Source: Bacillota bacterium
GTDB taxonomy: Bacteria > Bacillota_A > Clostridia > Lachnospirales > Lachnospiraceae
Reading direction: 5' to 3'
Length of the DNA: 64,000 nt
Assembly: GCA_023407175.1 (NCBI GenBank)
Contig: JAEYMU010000053.1
Location: 496,001-560,000 of the forward strand
The number at the start of each line of letters is the position of its first letter. Position 1 is the first letter of the stretch. Both the position numbers and the translations under genes were made by a program. This document shows, piece after piece, positions 52,321 through 61,978 of this stretch. Under the pieces are notes generated by a model that saw nothing but the letters and a program-made list of their open reading frames with translations, did not search any database and was not told where the DNA came from.

Positions 52321-52532
52321 TTCTAAACTCCTCCATAAGTTTTATTTATTACAAGGAAACTATATCACAGGCATACTAGCACATGCTTTATATCCACCTA
52401 GGCATTATTGGTGACCTCGAAAGGATTTCCTGCGCATCTAGCAAATTATTGACATTTTGAATAGGACAAATCAAAAATGTACTGTCATAAATTACAAACA
52501 TCGGGTTTATTTTTCCAGTTTTGTTGTACAAA

Positions 52533-52569
52533 AAAAGACACCCTGGCAGGAGAAACAAATTCCTGTCAG
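52533..52569 (-). terminator. Intrinsic terminator after ppk
   Basis: CTGGCAGGA (52543-52551) and TCCTGTCAG (52561-52569) with one G-U pair, followed on the minus strand by TGTCTTTTTTTG. The remaining gap up to the binding-protein gene holds its promoter region and no gene. Confidence 0.85.
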
Positions 52570-52627
52570 AATGCCGTATTTAAAAAATATACTCTTTTCA
52601 TTTGATTTACTGGAACAGCAGGGCTGA

Positions 52628-54697
52628 TTAGATATACCTTTCCGTAACCATCCGGTTGATGAAAAACATCTGGCTGTCCAGAGATACTCTGTCGGAGCCT
52701 TCCCTCCTGCTGTAGGTACCGTCGCTGTTTAGTATGCGCGCCTTTACATTATCCCCCAGCATAATATTTAACTGGCTGATTACCTGCTCCCGTATCCTGC
52801 CGTCATAGATGGGACATGCAATCTCCACTCTCCTCACCGTATTGCGGGTCATCATATCCGCAGAGGCGATATACATTTTGATATCATCCTTCTTTCCAAA
52901 AAGATATATTCTGGAATGTTCAAGAAACCGTCCTACAATACTGATGACTGTTATGTTCTCTGTCTTTCCCGGTATCCCCGGCAGCAGACAGCAGATGCCC
53001 CGGATGATCAGCTTGATCTCTACCCCCGCATTGGAGGCCTCGGAAAGCTTTTTAATCAACTCCTTATCCGTCAGAGAGTTGGATTTTATGATAATCCCGC
53101 ACTCTTCACCCCTGGAAGCCTTCTCGATCTCGCCGTCAATCAGCTCCAGTAACTGGTCCTTAAGAGCGCTTGGTGCCACCAGAAGATGGGTGTATTCACC
53201 CTTTAAATTGGACAGTGACATGTTCTTAAAGAATCTCATTGCATCCTGTCCGATGGCCCAGTCCGCTGTTATCAAGGATAAGTCCGTGTATAGCTTTGCC
53301 GTCTTTTCATTATAGTTGCCGGTGCCGATCTGGGTAATGTAATTGATTTCATCCCCGTCCCGTCTGGTAATCAGACAGATTTTTGAATGAACCTTAAAGC
53401 CCTCAAAGCCGTAAATCACATTACAGCCTGCTTCCTCCAGCCGCTCCGCCCACTCAATATTATTCTTTTCATCAAACCTGGCCTTCAGCTCCATCAGCAC
53501 CGTGACCTCCTTGTTGTTCTCAGCAGCGGTGCACAGATATTCAATCAGTCTGGAATTACTTGATACGCGGTATATGGTTATTTTGATCGAGATAACATTC
53601 GGGTCAATGGAAGCCTCCTTGAGCAGATGCAGGAAGGGCTCCATCTGATGGTAGGGATAAAACAGGAGGATATCCTTACTCTTGCATTGCTGCGTTATAC
53701 TCTCATTTTTATTTACGCCGGAGGGATATACCGGTTCAAAGGGCGGATAGCTTAATTCGTTCTTCTGTATTGGCGAAAGCCTGCCGAGCAGCTGGAATAC
53801 ATAGCCCATGACCAGCGGAGCTTTACTGATAAACATCTGCTCCTTGTCAACCTTCAGCTTATCCATAATAAAATAGGTCAATATTTTATTCATTCTCCCC
53901 TGCACCTCTACCCGCACCGGAGATAGTCTGGCCCTTTTCTTCAATACCTTCTTCATCCGCTCCCGAAAATTATCATCCACCTCAAAGGTTTCATCCTCCG
54001 CGCTGATATCCGCATTACGGGTAACAGAAATAATTGCGGAATTTTCAATCTTATACATGTCGAAGATATCCTTCAGATAGTACAATATGATCTTCTCAGT
54101 CATGACATATTTTATTTCTTCCCCCGGAAGCAGTACAAATTCAGGCAGGGACTTGGATACCGGTATCAAACCGAATTTCGTGTCATCTCCCGAGAAAACA
54201 CAGATAATATAAAGCTCCTTATTGACCAGATGGGGAAAGGGATGCCTGGAGTTGATTACCTGGGGAGACAGGATGGGAAGAATATAGTCCCTGTAATATT
54301 TTTCAACATATTTCTTCTCCGGCTTACTTAGCTCTTTGATCTCCAGATTGGAAATACCGACTTCCCTCAGCTTATTTTCAACCTCATAATAGGTTTCATC
54401 CCTTTTTTTATATAGAAGAACTGCCCTTTTATAAATCCGGTCCAATTGCTGCTTGGGTGTCATTCCCGTCTTATTGTCAATGTTGCCGTTTTCCAGCAGG
54501 GACAGGTCCGTCAGACTCCCAACCCTGACCATAAAAAATTCATCCAGGTTACTGGTGAAGATGGATACAAATTTTAACCGCTCAAACAGCGGCACACTTT
54601 CTTCCTGGGCCTCCTCCAAAATACGCTCGTTAAAGGTCAGCCAGGACAATTCACGATTCTGCATGTAGTTATTTTCTATTTCATCATTGGGATGCAT
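52628..54697 (-). CDS. ppk: Polyphosphate kinase 1
   Basis: 689 residues with the four-domain PPK1 layout: N domain (NRELSWLTFNERILEEA), head domain, and two phospholipase-D-like C domains. The autophosphorylated histidine lies in GFKVHSKICLI, the second in EHSRIYLFG. It makes polyphosphate from ATP and can run in reverse. It is 5 bp behind ppx, so synthesis and breakdown are co-expressed. Confidence 0.95.
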   Translation of the reverse strand: MHPNDEIENNYMQNRELSWLTFNERILEEAQEESVPLFERLKFVSIFTSNLDEFFMVRVGSLTDLSLLENGNIDNKTGMTPKQQLDRIYKRAVLLYKKRDETYYEVENKLREVGISNLEIKELSKPEKKYVEKYYRDYILPILSPQVINSRHPFPHLVNKELYIICVFSGDDTKFGLIPVSKSLPEFVLLPGEEIKYVMTEKIILYYLKDIFDMYKIENSAIISVTRNADISAEDETFEVDDNFRERMKKVLKKRARLSPVRVEVQGRMNKILTYFIMDKLKVDKEQMFISKAPLVMGYVFQLLGRLSPIQKNELSYPPFEPVYPSGVNKNESITQQCKSKDILLFYPYHQMEPFLHLLKEASIDPNVISIKITIYRVSSNSRLIEYLCTAAENNKEVTVLMELKARFDEKNNIEWAERLEEAGCNVIYGFEGFKVHSKICLITRRDGDEINYITQIGTGNYNEKTAKLYTDLSLITADWAIGQDAMRFFKNMSLSNLKGEYTHLLVAPSALKDQLLELIDGEIEKASRGEECGIIIKSNSLTDKELIKKLSEASNAGVEIKLIIRGICCLLPGIPGKTENITVISIVGRFLEHSRIYLFGKKDDIKMYIASADMMTRNTVRRVEIACPIYDGRIREQVISQLNIMLGDNVKARILNSDGTYSRREGSDRVSLDSQMFFINRMVTERYI

Positions 54698-54702
54698 TAA
54701 GC

Positions 54703-55617
54703 CTATACTCCTTTTATAATTCGTTCATACAGATAGCCTTCTCGTATTCCATATTTACTCAGTAAAATATTCTGTGTGTTAAAATAATCAGCAATGGTAT
54801 CCATAATAATCATACCCGGAATAATGGTATGAATACGGTCGGGAACATTGCGCAAAACAGGCATCAGCGTATCCTTATGACTGTTCTTAACGGATGCCAG
54901 AAGCTCCTTGATGTGGGAGGTTTCAATATTAATATTGCTGCCCGAAAGATTATAGATGCTGTTATTTAACTTGGTGATGCCTCTGATCGTACCGCCAACG
55001 CCGCAGATTGTCTGAAAGGCAGACTCATGAAGATTGAGTGCAGCGATATGGTCAAGTACCGTCTGTCTGATATTATCCCTCTCCTCCTTCTTGGGAATGA
55101 TTTTTTTCACAAACCTGACATACATATTCAAGGAACCAATCGGGATACTGGTCGCATACCGTATAGTATTATTTTCAAATACAACCAGCTCGGTGCTTCC
55201 GCCGCCGATATCTACGATAGCGCCGGATTCAATGTCCAGACATTTTGTCGTTCCGATAAAATCGAGAGTAGCCTCCTCTTCCCCGGACAGCAGCTCCACC
55301 TCATAACCGGTATGGTTTTTTATTGCCTCGATTACTTCCTTGGTATTTACAATATTTCTTAAGGATGCCGTTGCAAAGATATGTATATTTGCATCCTCAA
55401 CCTGCAGGTTACTCAAAAGCCCAATAAAGTTGCTTAGTATCTCACAGGCCCTTTCCGTTCCCTTATTGCTTAATTTTTCATTTTCAACAAAGCCTGCCAG
55501 CCCAGCCATTTCCTTCTTCTCTAACAGGGTCCTTACTTCATTTTGATTGCTTTCATTGTGTTCATACACACATAATCTGATTGTATTAGAGCCTAAATCT
55601 ATAATTGCACTTTTCAC
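54703..55617 (-). CDS. ppx: Exopolyphosphatase / guanosine pentaphosphatase (Ppx/GppA)
   Basis: 304 residues of the Ppx/GppA actin-like family, with phosphate loops AIIDLGSNTIRLCVYE and AIVDIGGGSTELVVFE and the catalytic Glu context SGEEEATLDFIG. It removes phosphate from polyphosphate ends or acts on pppGpp. The start is GTG 55617, with GGAGGT six bases before it. This is the short two-domain form without the HD extension. First gene of ppx-ppk. Confidence 0.93.
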   Translation of the reverse strand: MKSAIIDLGSNTIRLCVYEHNESNQNEVRTLLEKKEMAGLAGFVENEKLSNKGTERACEILSNFIGLLSNLQVEDANIHIFATASLRNIVNTKEVIEAIKNHTGYEVELLSGEEEATLDFIGTTKCLDIESGAIVDIGGGSTELVVFENNTIRYATSIPIGSLNMYVRFVKKIIPKKEERDNIRQTVLDHIAALNLHESAFQTICGVGGTIRGITKLNNSIYNLSGSNINIETSHIKELLASVKNSHKDTLMPVLRNVPDRIHTIIPGMIIMDTIADYFNTQNILLSKYGIREGYLYERIIKGV

Positions 55618-55828
55618 TTGGGTACCTCCGGTCAAAATTTATGTTAAATATTATTGTTACCTTAATTATAAGGTATTTTTCGTCAGAAAACGTCATATCA
55701 TTGTAGAGTTCAGGTGAATTCTGTGTGAAATCATACATAAATTTTCCTATTTCAGGTTTTTTATGATCTGCTTTTCTATCCTATAATTTAACTTAAAAGT
55801 AAACCCTTTATTCATAAATAAGCAGAGT

Positions 55829-55870
55829 AAAAAAAATTGAGGCTGCTGCTTCTTTTCGCAACGGCCCCAA
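55829..55870 (-). terminator. Intrinsic terminator after the APH-fold kinase
   Basis: TTGAGGCTGCTGC and its near-complement (55837-55870) around TTCTTTTC, followed on the minus strand by a run of eight T. The remaining gap to ppx is AT-rich with no gene. Confidence 0.85.
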
Positions 55871-55906
55871 GCCTGTATCACTCTATCTGTTATTTCATAT
55901 CTACTT

Positions 55907-56827
55907 TTATCTTATCACCCTGCAAATTTCAGCTTCATTCCTTTTCAGAAAATGATATAAATTTGCCGAGGACTGAGCCAGCTGCTGCTCTCCTACCTTG
56001 ATAAAAAAGGCAACAAAAAGCAGTTCAATGCTTTGCATAAGACAGCATATGCTGTCCTTCTCTATCTTCAGCAGTACATTCTCCTCCTCATAGCCCTTGA
56101 TAAAGCTGGCTATGATCTCATACCATTTGCTTACATCTTCTTTCTTATCCTCATGCCCGACCAGAAGGCCTACAAGAAAGTAGCAGATATCGAATATTTT
56201 TGTATCCTTTTTGCTCAAATCAAAATCGATAAAGCCTGTAAATTTCCCCTCCTGAAAAAGAAAATTCCCGTAATGCAGATCCCTGTGTATCAGCTGCTTC
56301 CCAAGCCGGTCATATCGAAGTGAAAGCTCCCGGCAGGTATCCTCGAAATCCTCTCTGGAGCAGAAAGCAAACCCGTTTTCCTCTAAATTATTCTTCACCC
56401 AACCGGTAATTTCAGAGGAAAAATCATTGGCATGGAACGCTGTCCCCTGTTCACATTTCAGCAGCGCACGATGCAGCCGGCCTATCATCCTCCCTGTGTA
56501 CGCTGTGATATTTGCGTAATCCTCCTGATAAATATCGGTAATATGTACCCCGGACAACTGACTCATCATTAAATAATACAATCCGTTACATGCCACATAT
56601 TCCTTTCCGTCCGCCGTCTTAATCGGCTTTGCCGCAGGAATATTATTCTTCTCTAATTCCTTCATTAATATAATATTGCGTTCGATATCCTCCCGGTTTT
56701 CACTTGCCTTAACGATATAATCGCTTCCTACAGACCATACCTTAGACTTGACCGGTATAATATTGATGTCAAGCCCCCACTGCTTTGATACCTCCACAGG
56801 CAGCCTGCTATCTTTCCTTACTTCCAT
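55907..56827 (-). CDS. APH/CotS-type kinase-fold protein
   Basis: 306 residues of the aminoglycoside phosphotransferase/CotS family. The catalytic loop LIHRDLHYGNFLFQE, the Mg-binding GFIDFDLSKKD and the lysine region (DYIVKAS) are intact. CotS-type members are spore-coat proteins or sugar kinases; the substrate is unknown. I set the start at ATG 56827 because GGAG lies six bases before it; longer starts up to 56947 lack support. Its leader holds the repeat shared with pucR. Monocistronic. Confidence 0.83.
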   Translation of the reverse strand: MEVRKDSRLPVEVSKQWGLDINIIPVKSKVWSVGSDYIVKASENREDIERNIILMKELEKNNIPAAKPIKTADGKEYVACNGLYYLMMSQLSGVHITDIYQEDYANITAYTGRMIGRLHRALLKCEQGTAFHANDFSSEITGWVKNNLEENGFAFCSREDFEDTCRELSLRYDRLGKQLIHRDLHYGNFLFQEGKFTGFIDFDLSKKDTKIFDICYFLVGLLVGHEDKKEDVSKWYEIIASFIKGYEEENVLLKIEKDSICCLMQSIELLFVAFFIKVGEQQLAQSSANLYHFLKRNEAEICRVIR

Positions 56828-56834
56828 AAAAGTC

Positions 56835-56875
56835 TCCATTCTGGCGCAAACCCGTAAATTTGGGCGGCAGCACAA
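56835..56875 (-). repeat. Leader repeat, copy 2 (before the APH-fold kinase)
   Basis: On the minus strand it reads TTGTGCTGCCGCCCAAATT, then ACGGGTTTGCGCCAGAA and TGGAG. It matches the pucR leader unit with a few changes (R for R, Y for Y mostly) and ends at the same distance from the start codon. Confidence 0.6.
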
Positions 56876-57014
56876 TATTACAGTCAGCCATCCGAAATAT
56901 GAATGTAGTATAATTGAGGAGAGCATCGCCATGTCTTCCCATATCATTTTACCCTAATATTTCATCTCGGTGGCCTCATAATTATTTCAGAAGCAAGGAT
57001 TAGATATTATTTTA

Positions 57015-57335
57015 TTACTTTCTCTTTGCTCCGGCATAGGAACCCACACCGCCTGCCACATTGACAACGTCAAAGCCCTGTCTTGTAAGTATGCCGCAGG
57101 CCCTTGCGCTTCTGCTGCCGGACTGGCATATAATATAGTAGGTTTTATCTCTGTTCAGGAATTTATCCGGTGCCCCAAGCAGATTGCCCATGGGTATATT
57201 CTTTGCCGTTCTAAGGCTTCCGCTTTTATATTCATAGGGCTCTCTGATATCGATTAACTCCACATTTCCCAGCAAATCGTCCATATCGTTTACATGAATT
57301 ACCTTCTGATTCGTCCGTTTTAAAAAATCAAGCAT
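57015..57335 (-). CDS. Rhodanese-like sulphurtransferase
   Basis: A 106-residue single-domain rhodanese. NVELIDIREPYEYKSG and the active-site loop IICQSGSRSARAC, with the catalytic Cys, are clear; GGVGSYAG ends the domain. It carries sulphur as a persulphide. ATG 57335 has CAGGAGGAC upstream. Located near a putative sulphur-compound exporter (yeiH), a mobile repeat between them. Confidence 0.9.
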   Translation of the reverse strand: MLDFLKRTNQKVIHVNDMDDLLGNVELIDIREPYEYKSGSLRTAKNIPMGNLLGAPDKFLNRDKTYYIICQSGSRSARACGILTRQGFDVVNVAGGVGSYAGAKRK

Positions 57336-57462
57336 ATTACAGTCCTCCTGTTTTATTCTCTTTTTATTATAATTAACACATATCATCGGTTACAATCATG
57401 ATTTTAATACGTCATGATAAATTTATCTGTAACTATATCACAGGCGATGAAATTTTTCTCAC

Positions 57463-57636
57463 AGCAGTACTTATGGGTAATTGCGAAACTCACAAAAGTT
57501 AATAATTTTTCGAACAACAGATACAATTACGGAGCGGAAGTTAAGCGGATGGAGCGTTGGAGCGAAGAAATTTGTATCTGTTGTTCGGAAAATTTAGTGG
57601 ATTATATTGTTTCGCAATTACCTAAGCAGTACTTAT
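57463..57636. mobile_element. MITE-like element, copy 2, with 12-bp target duplication
   Basis: The element (57475-57624, 150 bp) has perfect 14-bp inverted ends GGTAATTGCGAAAC and GTTTCGCAATTACC. AGCAGTACTTAT occurs on both sides (57463-57474 and 57625-57636). Inside are a second inverted pair (about ACAACAGATACAA) and the GCTCC-rich core also found in copy 1. It lies directly at the yeiH stop codon; the duplicated bases include it. No ORF, so it would need a transposase from elsewhere. Confidence 0.88.
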
Positions 57637-58622
57637 AATGTAAGGAGCAGGTATTGCACACCCAGGGAAACGATTGCAAGAGAAAGCCAGCATATAAGCC
57701 CCAGAAGAATTGACCTGGAGCCATTCTTTAACAATTTTCCAATGTTAGTATTCAGCCCGATGCCTGCCATCGCCATTGCAACAAAGAATTTGCCGCCCTT
57801 TGTAAGCCCCTCGCAAAGCGCTTCGGGTAAGGGGAAAAAGGTCACCGCCACAGAGGCCAGAAGAAAGCCTATGACAAACCAGGGAAATACGGAAAAGACC
57901 CGGCGTCCTACCGCTCCCTTACCCTGCTGCCCGGATTGCAGCAACGCCAGCACAATGGTCACAGGAATGATCATCAGTGTTCTTGTTAATTTCACAACAA
58001 CCGCCAGATTCCCGGCACTTTCACTGTAGGTATAGCCGGCAGCAACCACAGAGGAGGTATCGTTAATCGCCGTACCCGCCCAAAGGCCGAAGAGATGATC
58101 ATTCATGCCAAGTAAATGACCGATGGCAGGGAATAGAAAGGCGGCTATTACATTAAAGAAGAATATAGTTGAAATAGACTGTGCAATCTCCTCCTCCCTG
58201 GCCCCAATTACCGGAGCAGTGGCGGCAATTGCAGACCCTCCGCAGATAGCGGACCCCACTCCAATTAATATATTGGTATTTCTGTCAAGCTTTAGAAGCC
58301 TGCCTGCAAGATAGGCAGTCAAAAAGGTTGTGGTGAGTGTAAAGCACAGCAGTAACAGGGTTTCCTTCCCTGTATGAAACACCTGGAAGAGATTCATGCC
58401 AAAGCCCAATAAAATAATGGAATACTGCAATATCCTCTGGGAGGTGAATTTGATTCCCTCCTCCAGCATACCAGGCCGTTTTAAGCCGGCCAAACACATA
58501 CCGAATACGATACCGAGTATGGGAGCCCCCACCACCGGTATCCTTTGTCCGGCCAGCCATGCGGGTACTGCAATCAGAAATGTTATGAATATACCGGGTA
58601 TCTTTGCTGCTATTGTCTTCAC
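57633..58622 (-). CDS. YeiH-family putative sulphate exporter
   Basis: 329 residues, about ten transmembrane helices (UPF0324 family). Typical pieces are GIVFGMCLAGL, GSAICGGSAIAATAPVI and AGTAINDTSSVVAAGYTYS. Members are thought to export sulphate or related anions or sulphonates, usually beside a divergent LysR gene as here. The start is GTG 58622 with GGAGGGA eight bases upstream. A mobile element abuts the stop codon. Confidence 0.9.
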   Translation of the reverse strand: MKTIAAKIPGIFITFLIAVPAWLAGQRIPVVGAPILGIVFGMCLAGLKRPGMLEEGIKFTSQRILQYSIILLGFGMNLFQVFHTGKETLLLLCFTLTTTFLTAYLAGRLLKLDRNTNILIGVGSAICGGSAIAATAPVIGAREEEIAQSISTIFFFNVIAAFLFPAIGHLLGMNDHLFGLWAGTAINDTSSVVAAGYTYSESAGNLAVVVKLTRTLMIIPVTIVLALLQSGQQGKGAVGRRVFSVFPWFVIGFLLASVAVTFFPLPEALCEGLTKGGKFFVAMAMAGIGLNTNIGKLLKNGSRSILLGLICWLSLAIVSLGVQYLLLTL

Positions 58623-58745
58623 TGTCAATCCCTCCTGAAAAGCTCTCTCGTAAAATTGTAACAGCTCAGCCTACCGGCTAAACTGTCACATAAAATTTAA
58701 CTTTATGATTTCTTATCATAGGCCTTTACAATTAATAAGTAAAAT

Positions 58746-58770
58746 ATTATTATCTTATATAGATAATAAT
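58746..58770. promoter_or_regulatory. LysR operator between yeiH and lysR
   Basis: ATTATTATCT and AGATAATAAT form a perfect 10-bp dyad around TATAT. It lies in the divergent 215-bp gap, where a LysR activation site is expected. Confidence 0.6.
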
Positions 58771-58807
58771 CATACGCTAATGTATTAGCTATTTTCAGGA
58801 ATTCGAA

Positions 58808-58824
58808 AGCCGCCGAAGGCGGCT
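58808..58824 (+). promoter_or_regulatory. GC-rich hairpin before lysR
   Basis: AGCCGCC-GAA-GGCGGCT, a perfect 7-bp stem, stands 13 bp before the lysR ATG and directly in front of its SD (AGGAG). It may tune translation. Confidence 0.5.
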
Positions 58825-58837
58825 CATAGGAGCTTTT

Positions 58838-59737
58838 ATGACATTAAGACACTTTAAAATTTATGTAACCGTATGTGATACCATGAATATGACAATTGCC
58901 GGTGAAAGGCTGTTCCTGTCACAGTCCGCGGTGAGTCAGGCCATCTCGGAGCTGGAGCGCCATTATGAAACCAAGCTTTTTGACCGGCTGTCACGAAAGC
59001 TTTATCTGACACCCTCCGGCCATAAGCTGTTAAGCTATGCGCGGCACATCGTAAGCATGAACGAGGAAGCGGCCTGTGAAATGAAGAATTTAAAAGAGCA
59101 GGGCTATCTGCGGATTGGTGCAAGCGTGACCGTATGCACCTGTGTTCTTCCAAAATATATTTCAAAATGCCGGAAGCTGTGGCCAAGGACAAAAACAGAG
59201 GTGTATGAAGAAAATACCGAACGGATAGAAGACTTGCTATTACATAATAACATAGACCTGGGTATCGTGGAGGGATGTATAAAATCCGGCGACATTATCA
59301 GCCTCCCCTATCTTGAGGATGAGCTTGTTCCTGTTTGCGGTGCAGAACACCCCTTTCACAACAGGAAAGAAATATCCCCCTCACAGCTGTCCCTGGAAAA
59401 TTTTATTATACGTGAAGCAGGAAGCGGCACCCGCAAGACCTTCGAGGAGGTCATGTCAGCAAATCAGATTTCCTGGAATGCCGGATGGATTTGCAACAAT
59501 GTCGATACCATCAAAAGTGCTGTACAGGAAAACCTGGGCATTACTGTGATTTCAGAACGAGCCGTACAGCGCGAACTTCAGCGGGGTGAACTGATCCGGC
59601 TGTACGTTCCCGGACTTGAATTCAAACGTACCTTTAAAATATGCTATCATAAATATAAATATCATTCCGAGGCCATGGATAATTTTATTGACCTTGTAAA
59701 ACAGTATCATCCCATGTTTGTGCCAGAGTCATCCTAA
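58838..59737 (+). CDS. LysR-family transcriptional regulator
   Basis: 299 residues: N-terminal helix-turn-helix (ERLFLSQSAVSQAISELERH) and a LysR substrate domain (LRIGASVTVCTCVLPKYISK, DLGIVEGCIKSGDIISLPYL). It resembles CysL/YeiE-type regulators of sulphur metabolism. It is divergent from yeiH, the probable target, with the dyad between. Its end overlaps the DUF2812 gene by 9 bp tail to tail. Confidence 0.92.
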   Translation: MTLRHFKIYVTVCDTMNMTIAGERLFLSQSAVSQAISELERHYETKLFDRLSRKLYLTPSGHKLLSYARHIVSMNEEAACEMKNLKEQGYLRIGASVTVCTCVLPKYISKCRKLWPRTKTEVYEENTERIEDLLLHNNIDLGIVEGCIKSGDIISLPYLEDELVPVCGAEHPFHNRKEISPSQLSLENFIIREAGSGTRKTFEEVMSANQISWNAGWICNNVDTIKSAVQENLGITVISERAVQRELQRGELIRLYVPGLEFKRTFKICYHKYKYHSEAMDNFIDLVKQYHPMFVPESS

Positions 59738-60301
59738 TGGATTCTTTAACCCCGCGATCATCCTGTTAATCTTTTTTCTCTGGTTATAAAACTGGCTAAA
59801 GCCTCTGGCTGCAATAATTAAAACCGCAGCCGTTCCCAGCCCTGCCAGAATACTGCCCAGACGTCCGTCTACTGTCAGAGCATCCGTGCAGATCAGCATA
59901 AGATCCCATAAAATGACTAAAACCAACAGGGGAAGCAGCTTAAGCAGCCTTCCCTGAATAACTCGCCTGCACAGCTCAATCCTTGAAGCATTGTCACTGA
60001 ATATGGAAGCATCCGCGTCCCCTTCCAGTCTCTTTTTGCGGAAAACAAACCATTTATCCTGCTGCAATACAAATTCCCAGCCATAATCGGCAAACATCTG
60101 AAGATAGCTTTCCTCTGCCATGCGATTCTTCTTAAAATCCAACTGGTAGATAAAATCCTCCGGCTCACATTTTTGGAATTCATAATATTTGCCGTCTGTT
60201 TTATAAAGCTTCCAGCCTTCCCGATGCTGTAATTCCAGCCACTTTTCCTCCTCCAGAAATTCACCCATATAAAAAACTGTATGAATTATCTTATTTTCCA
60301 T
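59729..60301 (-). CDS. DUF2812 membrane protein
   Basis: 190 residues. The N-terminal cytoplasmic DUF2812 domain (WLELQHREGWKLYKTDGKYY, MFADYGWEFVLQQDKWFVFR) is followed by two transmembrane helices (LLKLLPLLVLVILWDLMLI and LGSILAGLGTAAVLIIAARG). Function unknown; such genes nearly always sit beside a PadR gene, as here. ATG 60301 has GGGAGC before it and overlaps the PadR stop by 11 bp. Confidence 0.88.
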   Translation of the reverse strand: MENKIIHTVFYMGEFLEEEKWLELQHREGWKLYKTDGKYYEFQKCEPEDFIYQLDFKKNRMAEESYLQMFADYGWEFVLQQDKWFVFRKKRLEGDADASIFSDNASRIELCRRVIQGRLLKLLPLLVLVILWDLMLICTDALTVDGRLGSILAGLGTAAVLIIAARGFSQFYNQRKKINRMIAGLKNPLG

Positions 60302-60638
60302 AAAAGCTCCCATCTGCCGCCTTTGATGGCTCCCCACGGCTGTTTTTATATAACCGTTCAATCCGTTTTAATTCAATGTCAAGTATCTCCCGCCCCAGTC
60401 CGGTAATCCGATAGAACCTGCGCTTACCCTCTTCCTTTGTAAATTGGATCAGTTCATCCTTCTCCATCTTGGATAGGCTTCCATACATGGTCCCCGCGCT
60501 GATGATGATCTCATCATCTGTCATTTGCCGGACCTTTTGCACAATATTGTATCCATGCATTTCTTCCTGAAGACAGTACAGGATATAAAATCCTGTCTCT
60601 GTCATCGGAATGTACACCCTTTTTATCTTTTCTTTCAT
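60291..60638 (-). CDS. PadR-family transcriptional regulator
   Basis: 115 residues with the PadR winged helix (TGFYILYCLQEEMHGYNIVQ, SAGTMYGSLSKMEKDELIQF) and a C-terminal dimer helix. It likely represses its own operon with the DUF2812 gene. AT-rich runs ATATAT flank the upstream gap (60665-60690), where the operator would be. GGAGGCACTAT leads to the ATG. Confidence 0.92.
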   Translation of the reverse strand: MKEKIKRVYIPMTETGFYILYCLQEEMHGYNIVQKVRQMTDDEIIISAGTMYGSLSKMEKDELIQFTKEEGKRRFYRITGLGREILDIELKRIERLYKNSRGEPSKAADGSFYGK

Positions 60639-60726
60639 ATAGTGCCTCCGTACATTTTAGTGCTATATATCGAACCTCTATATATTGTAATTAAATACTA
60701 TCGCACTGCAATGTATTTGTCAAGAA

Positions 60727-61893
60727 TTAATCTGTATAAAATAAAAGCCTTAGTCTTCCGTCCTCAAACTTCGCACTCTGAATCTCCTTATTTTTCAGCA
60801 TATCCGGCAGAACGAAACGGCGGTGCTCATTCTTAATGCTTAGAAGGAGCTCTCCTCCCTTCTGGCTCAAGTCCATTTCCTTCTTATCTGCAAAGGGAAG
60901 GAGGATTTCCAGCAGAAAGCCCTCCTCCGTCTTATCGACGGTAAATATTTTCTCCCGGCAAAAGATCAAAGCAGGATCTTTATCCTGATACAGCACCCTG
61001 GCAACCTCACCTAGAACCGGCAGGGATTTCAGCTCCTGCTGCAAAAGCTCAAGATAAAAGACCGGAAGCCCAAAAAAGCTTTCCTCAATCTCCTTCAGTC
61101 CCTCCTTCTGAAGCTCTACCCACTTATTAAAATAGCCCTCCAGCGCCTTCTTAGGATAAATCCTGTTTACTATGACTGCATCCACATTATAATCATATAA
61201 ATGTAAAAAGGTATGATTTCTCTTTGCCTCCTTAATTACTATCTTCTCAGGTGTGGTAACAATACGAAGACTGACTACCTCCTGATTGTTCATCAGCTGC
61301 TTCAGCTTCTTAAGCCTTTCTGTCAGCTCCTCCAGCTCACTAAACACACTTTCCTTTGGCATCGGTACCTTGATCAGCTTCTCAACCACAGGTCCTCCGA
61401 TTTTTACCGCCTTTCTCTTCATGGGAAGAGTCTTTTCAATGAAGGCTCCGAACATCTCAGGGAATTTAAGCAGGGAAAGGGTCTCACCGGTGGGAGCGCA
61501 GTCCACAATCAGCACGTCATACTCCCCTTTTTCATAGTAATCCAGCAGTTTAAGCAAGGAAAACAGTTCCTCCAATCCGGGAAACACAAGAAGCTCCTCG
61601 GTCTCAAGACCGCCCTGTGCCCGAGAGGTCAGCAGCTGCTTTAAATAGCCCTGCATATTTCCCCAGGCTGCTTCACTTTCAGCCATCGTATCTATTTCCA
61701 TCGCATATAGATTATCCCGTACTTTGACCGGCTCCTTTGCCAGCTTCATTTCAAAGGAATCTCCAAGGCTGTGTGCCTGATCGGTGCTCATGATCAGCAC
61801 CTTTTTTCCGTCCCCTGCAATCCGGCAGGCTGTTGCTGCGGCAATACTTGTTTTACCAACGCCGCCCTTTCCGGTATATAATATAATTCTCAT
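60727..61893 (-). CDS. ArsA/Get3-like ATPase 2
   Basis: 388 residues. P-loop TGKGGVGKTSIAAATACRIA, switch I/II patterns (STDQAHSLGDSFE, VDCAPTGETLSLLKFPEM), a nucleotide-binding Asn region (DAVIVNRIYPKKAL) and a C-terminal ArsA_HSP20-like beta domain (CREKIFTVDKTEEGFLLEIL, then MDLSQKGGELLLSI). No arsenite pump or arsC is near, so arsenic export is unlikely; a Get3-like chaperone or sorting role is possible. ATG 61893 has GGAGGAAACA before it. It is the last gene of the operon. Confidence 0.88.
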   Translation of the reverse strand: MRIILYTGKGGVGKTSIAAATACRIAGDGKKVLIMSTDQAHSLGDSFEMKLAKEPVKVRDNLYAMEIDTMAESEAAWGNMQGYLKQLLTSRAQGGLETEELLVFPGLEELFSLLKLLDYYEKGEYDVLIVDCAPTGETLSLLKFPEMFGAFIEKTLPMKRKAVKIGGPVVEKLIKVPMPKESVFSELEELTERLKKLKQLMNNQEVVSLRIVTTPEKIVIKEAKRNHTFLHLYDYNVDAVIVNRIYPKKALEGYFNKWVELQKEGLKEIEESFFGLPVFYLELLQQELKSLPVLGEVARVLYQDKDPALIFCREKIFTVDKTEEGFLLEILLPFADKKEMDLSQKGGELLLSIKNEHRRFVLPDMLKNKEIQSAKFEDGRLRLLFYTD

Positions 61894-61978
61894 TGTTTCC
61901 TCCATTCCTACATCAATATTTTGGCACTGCGGGAAATAACCGGCTGCCAAAATATGCATATTTACAAGCCATACCGGG

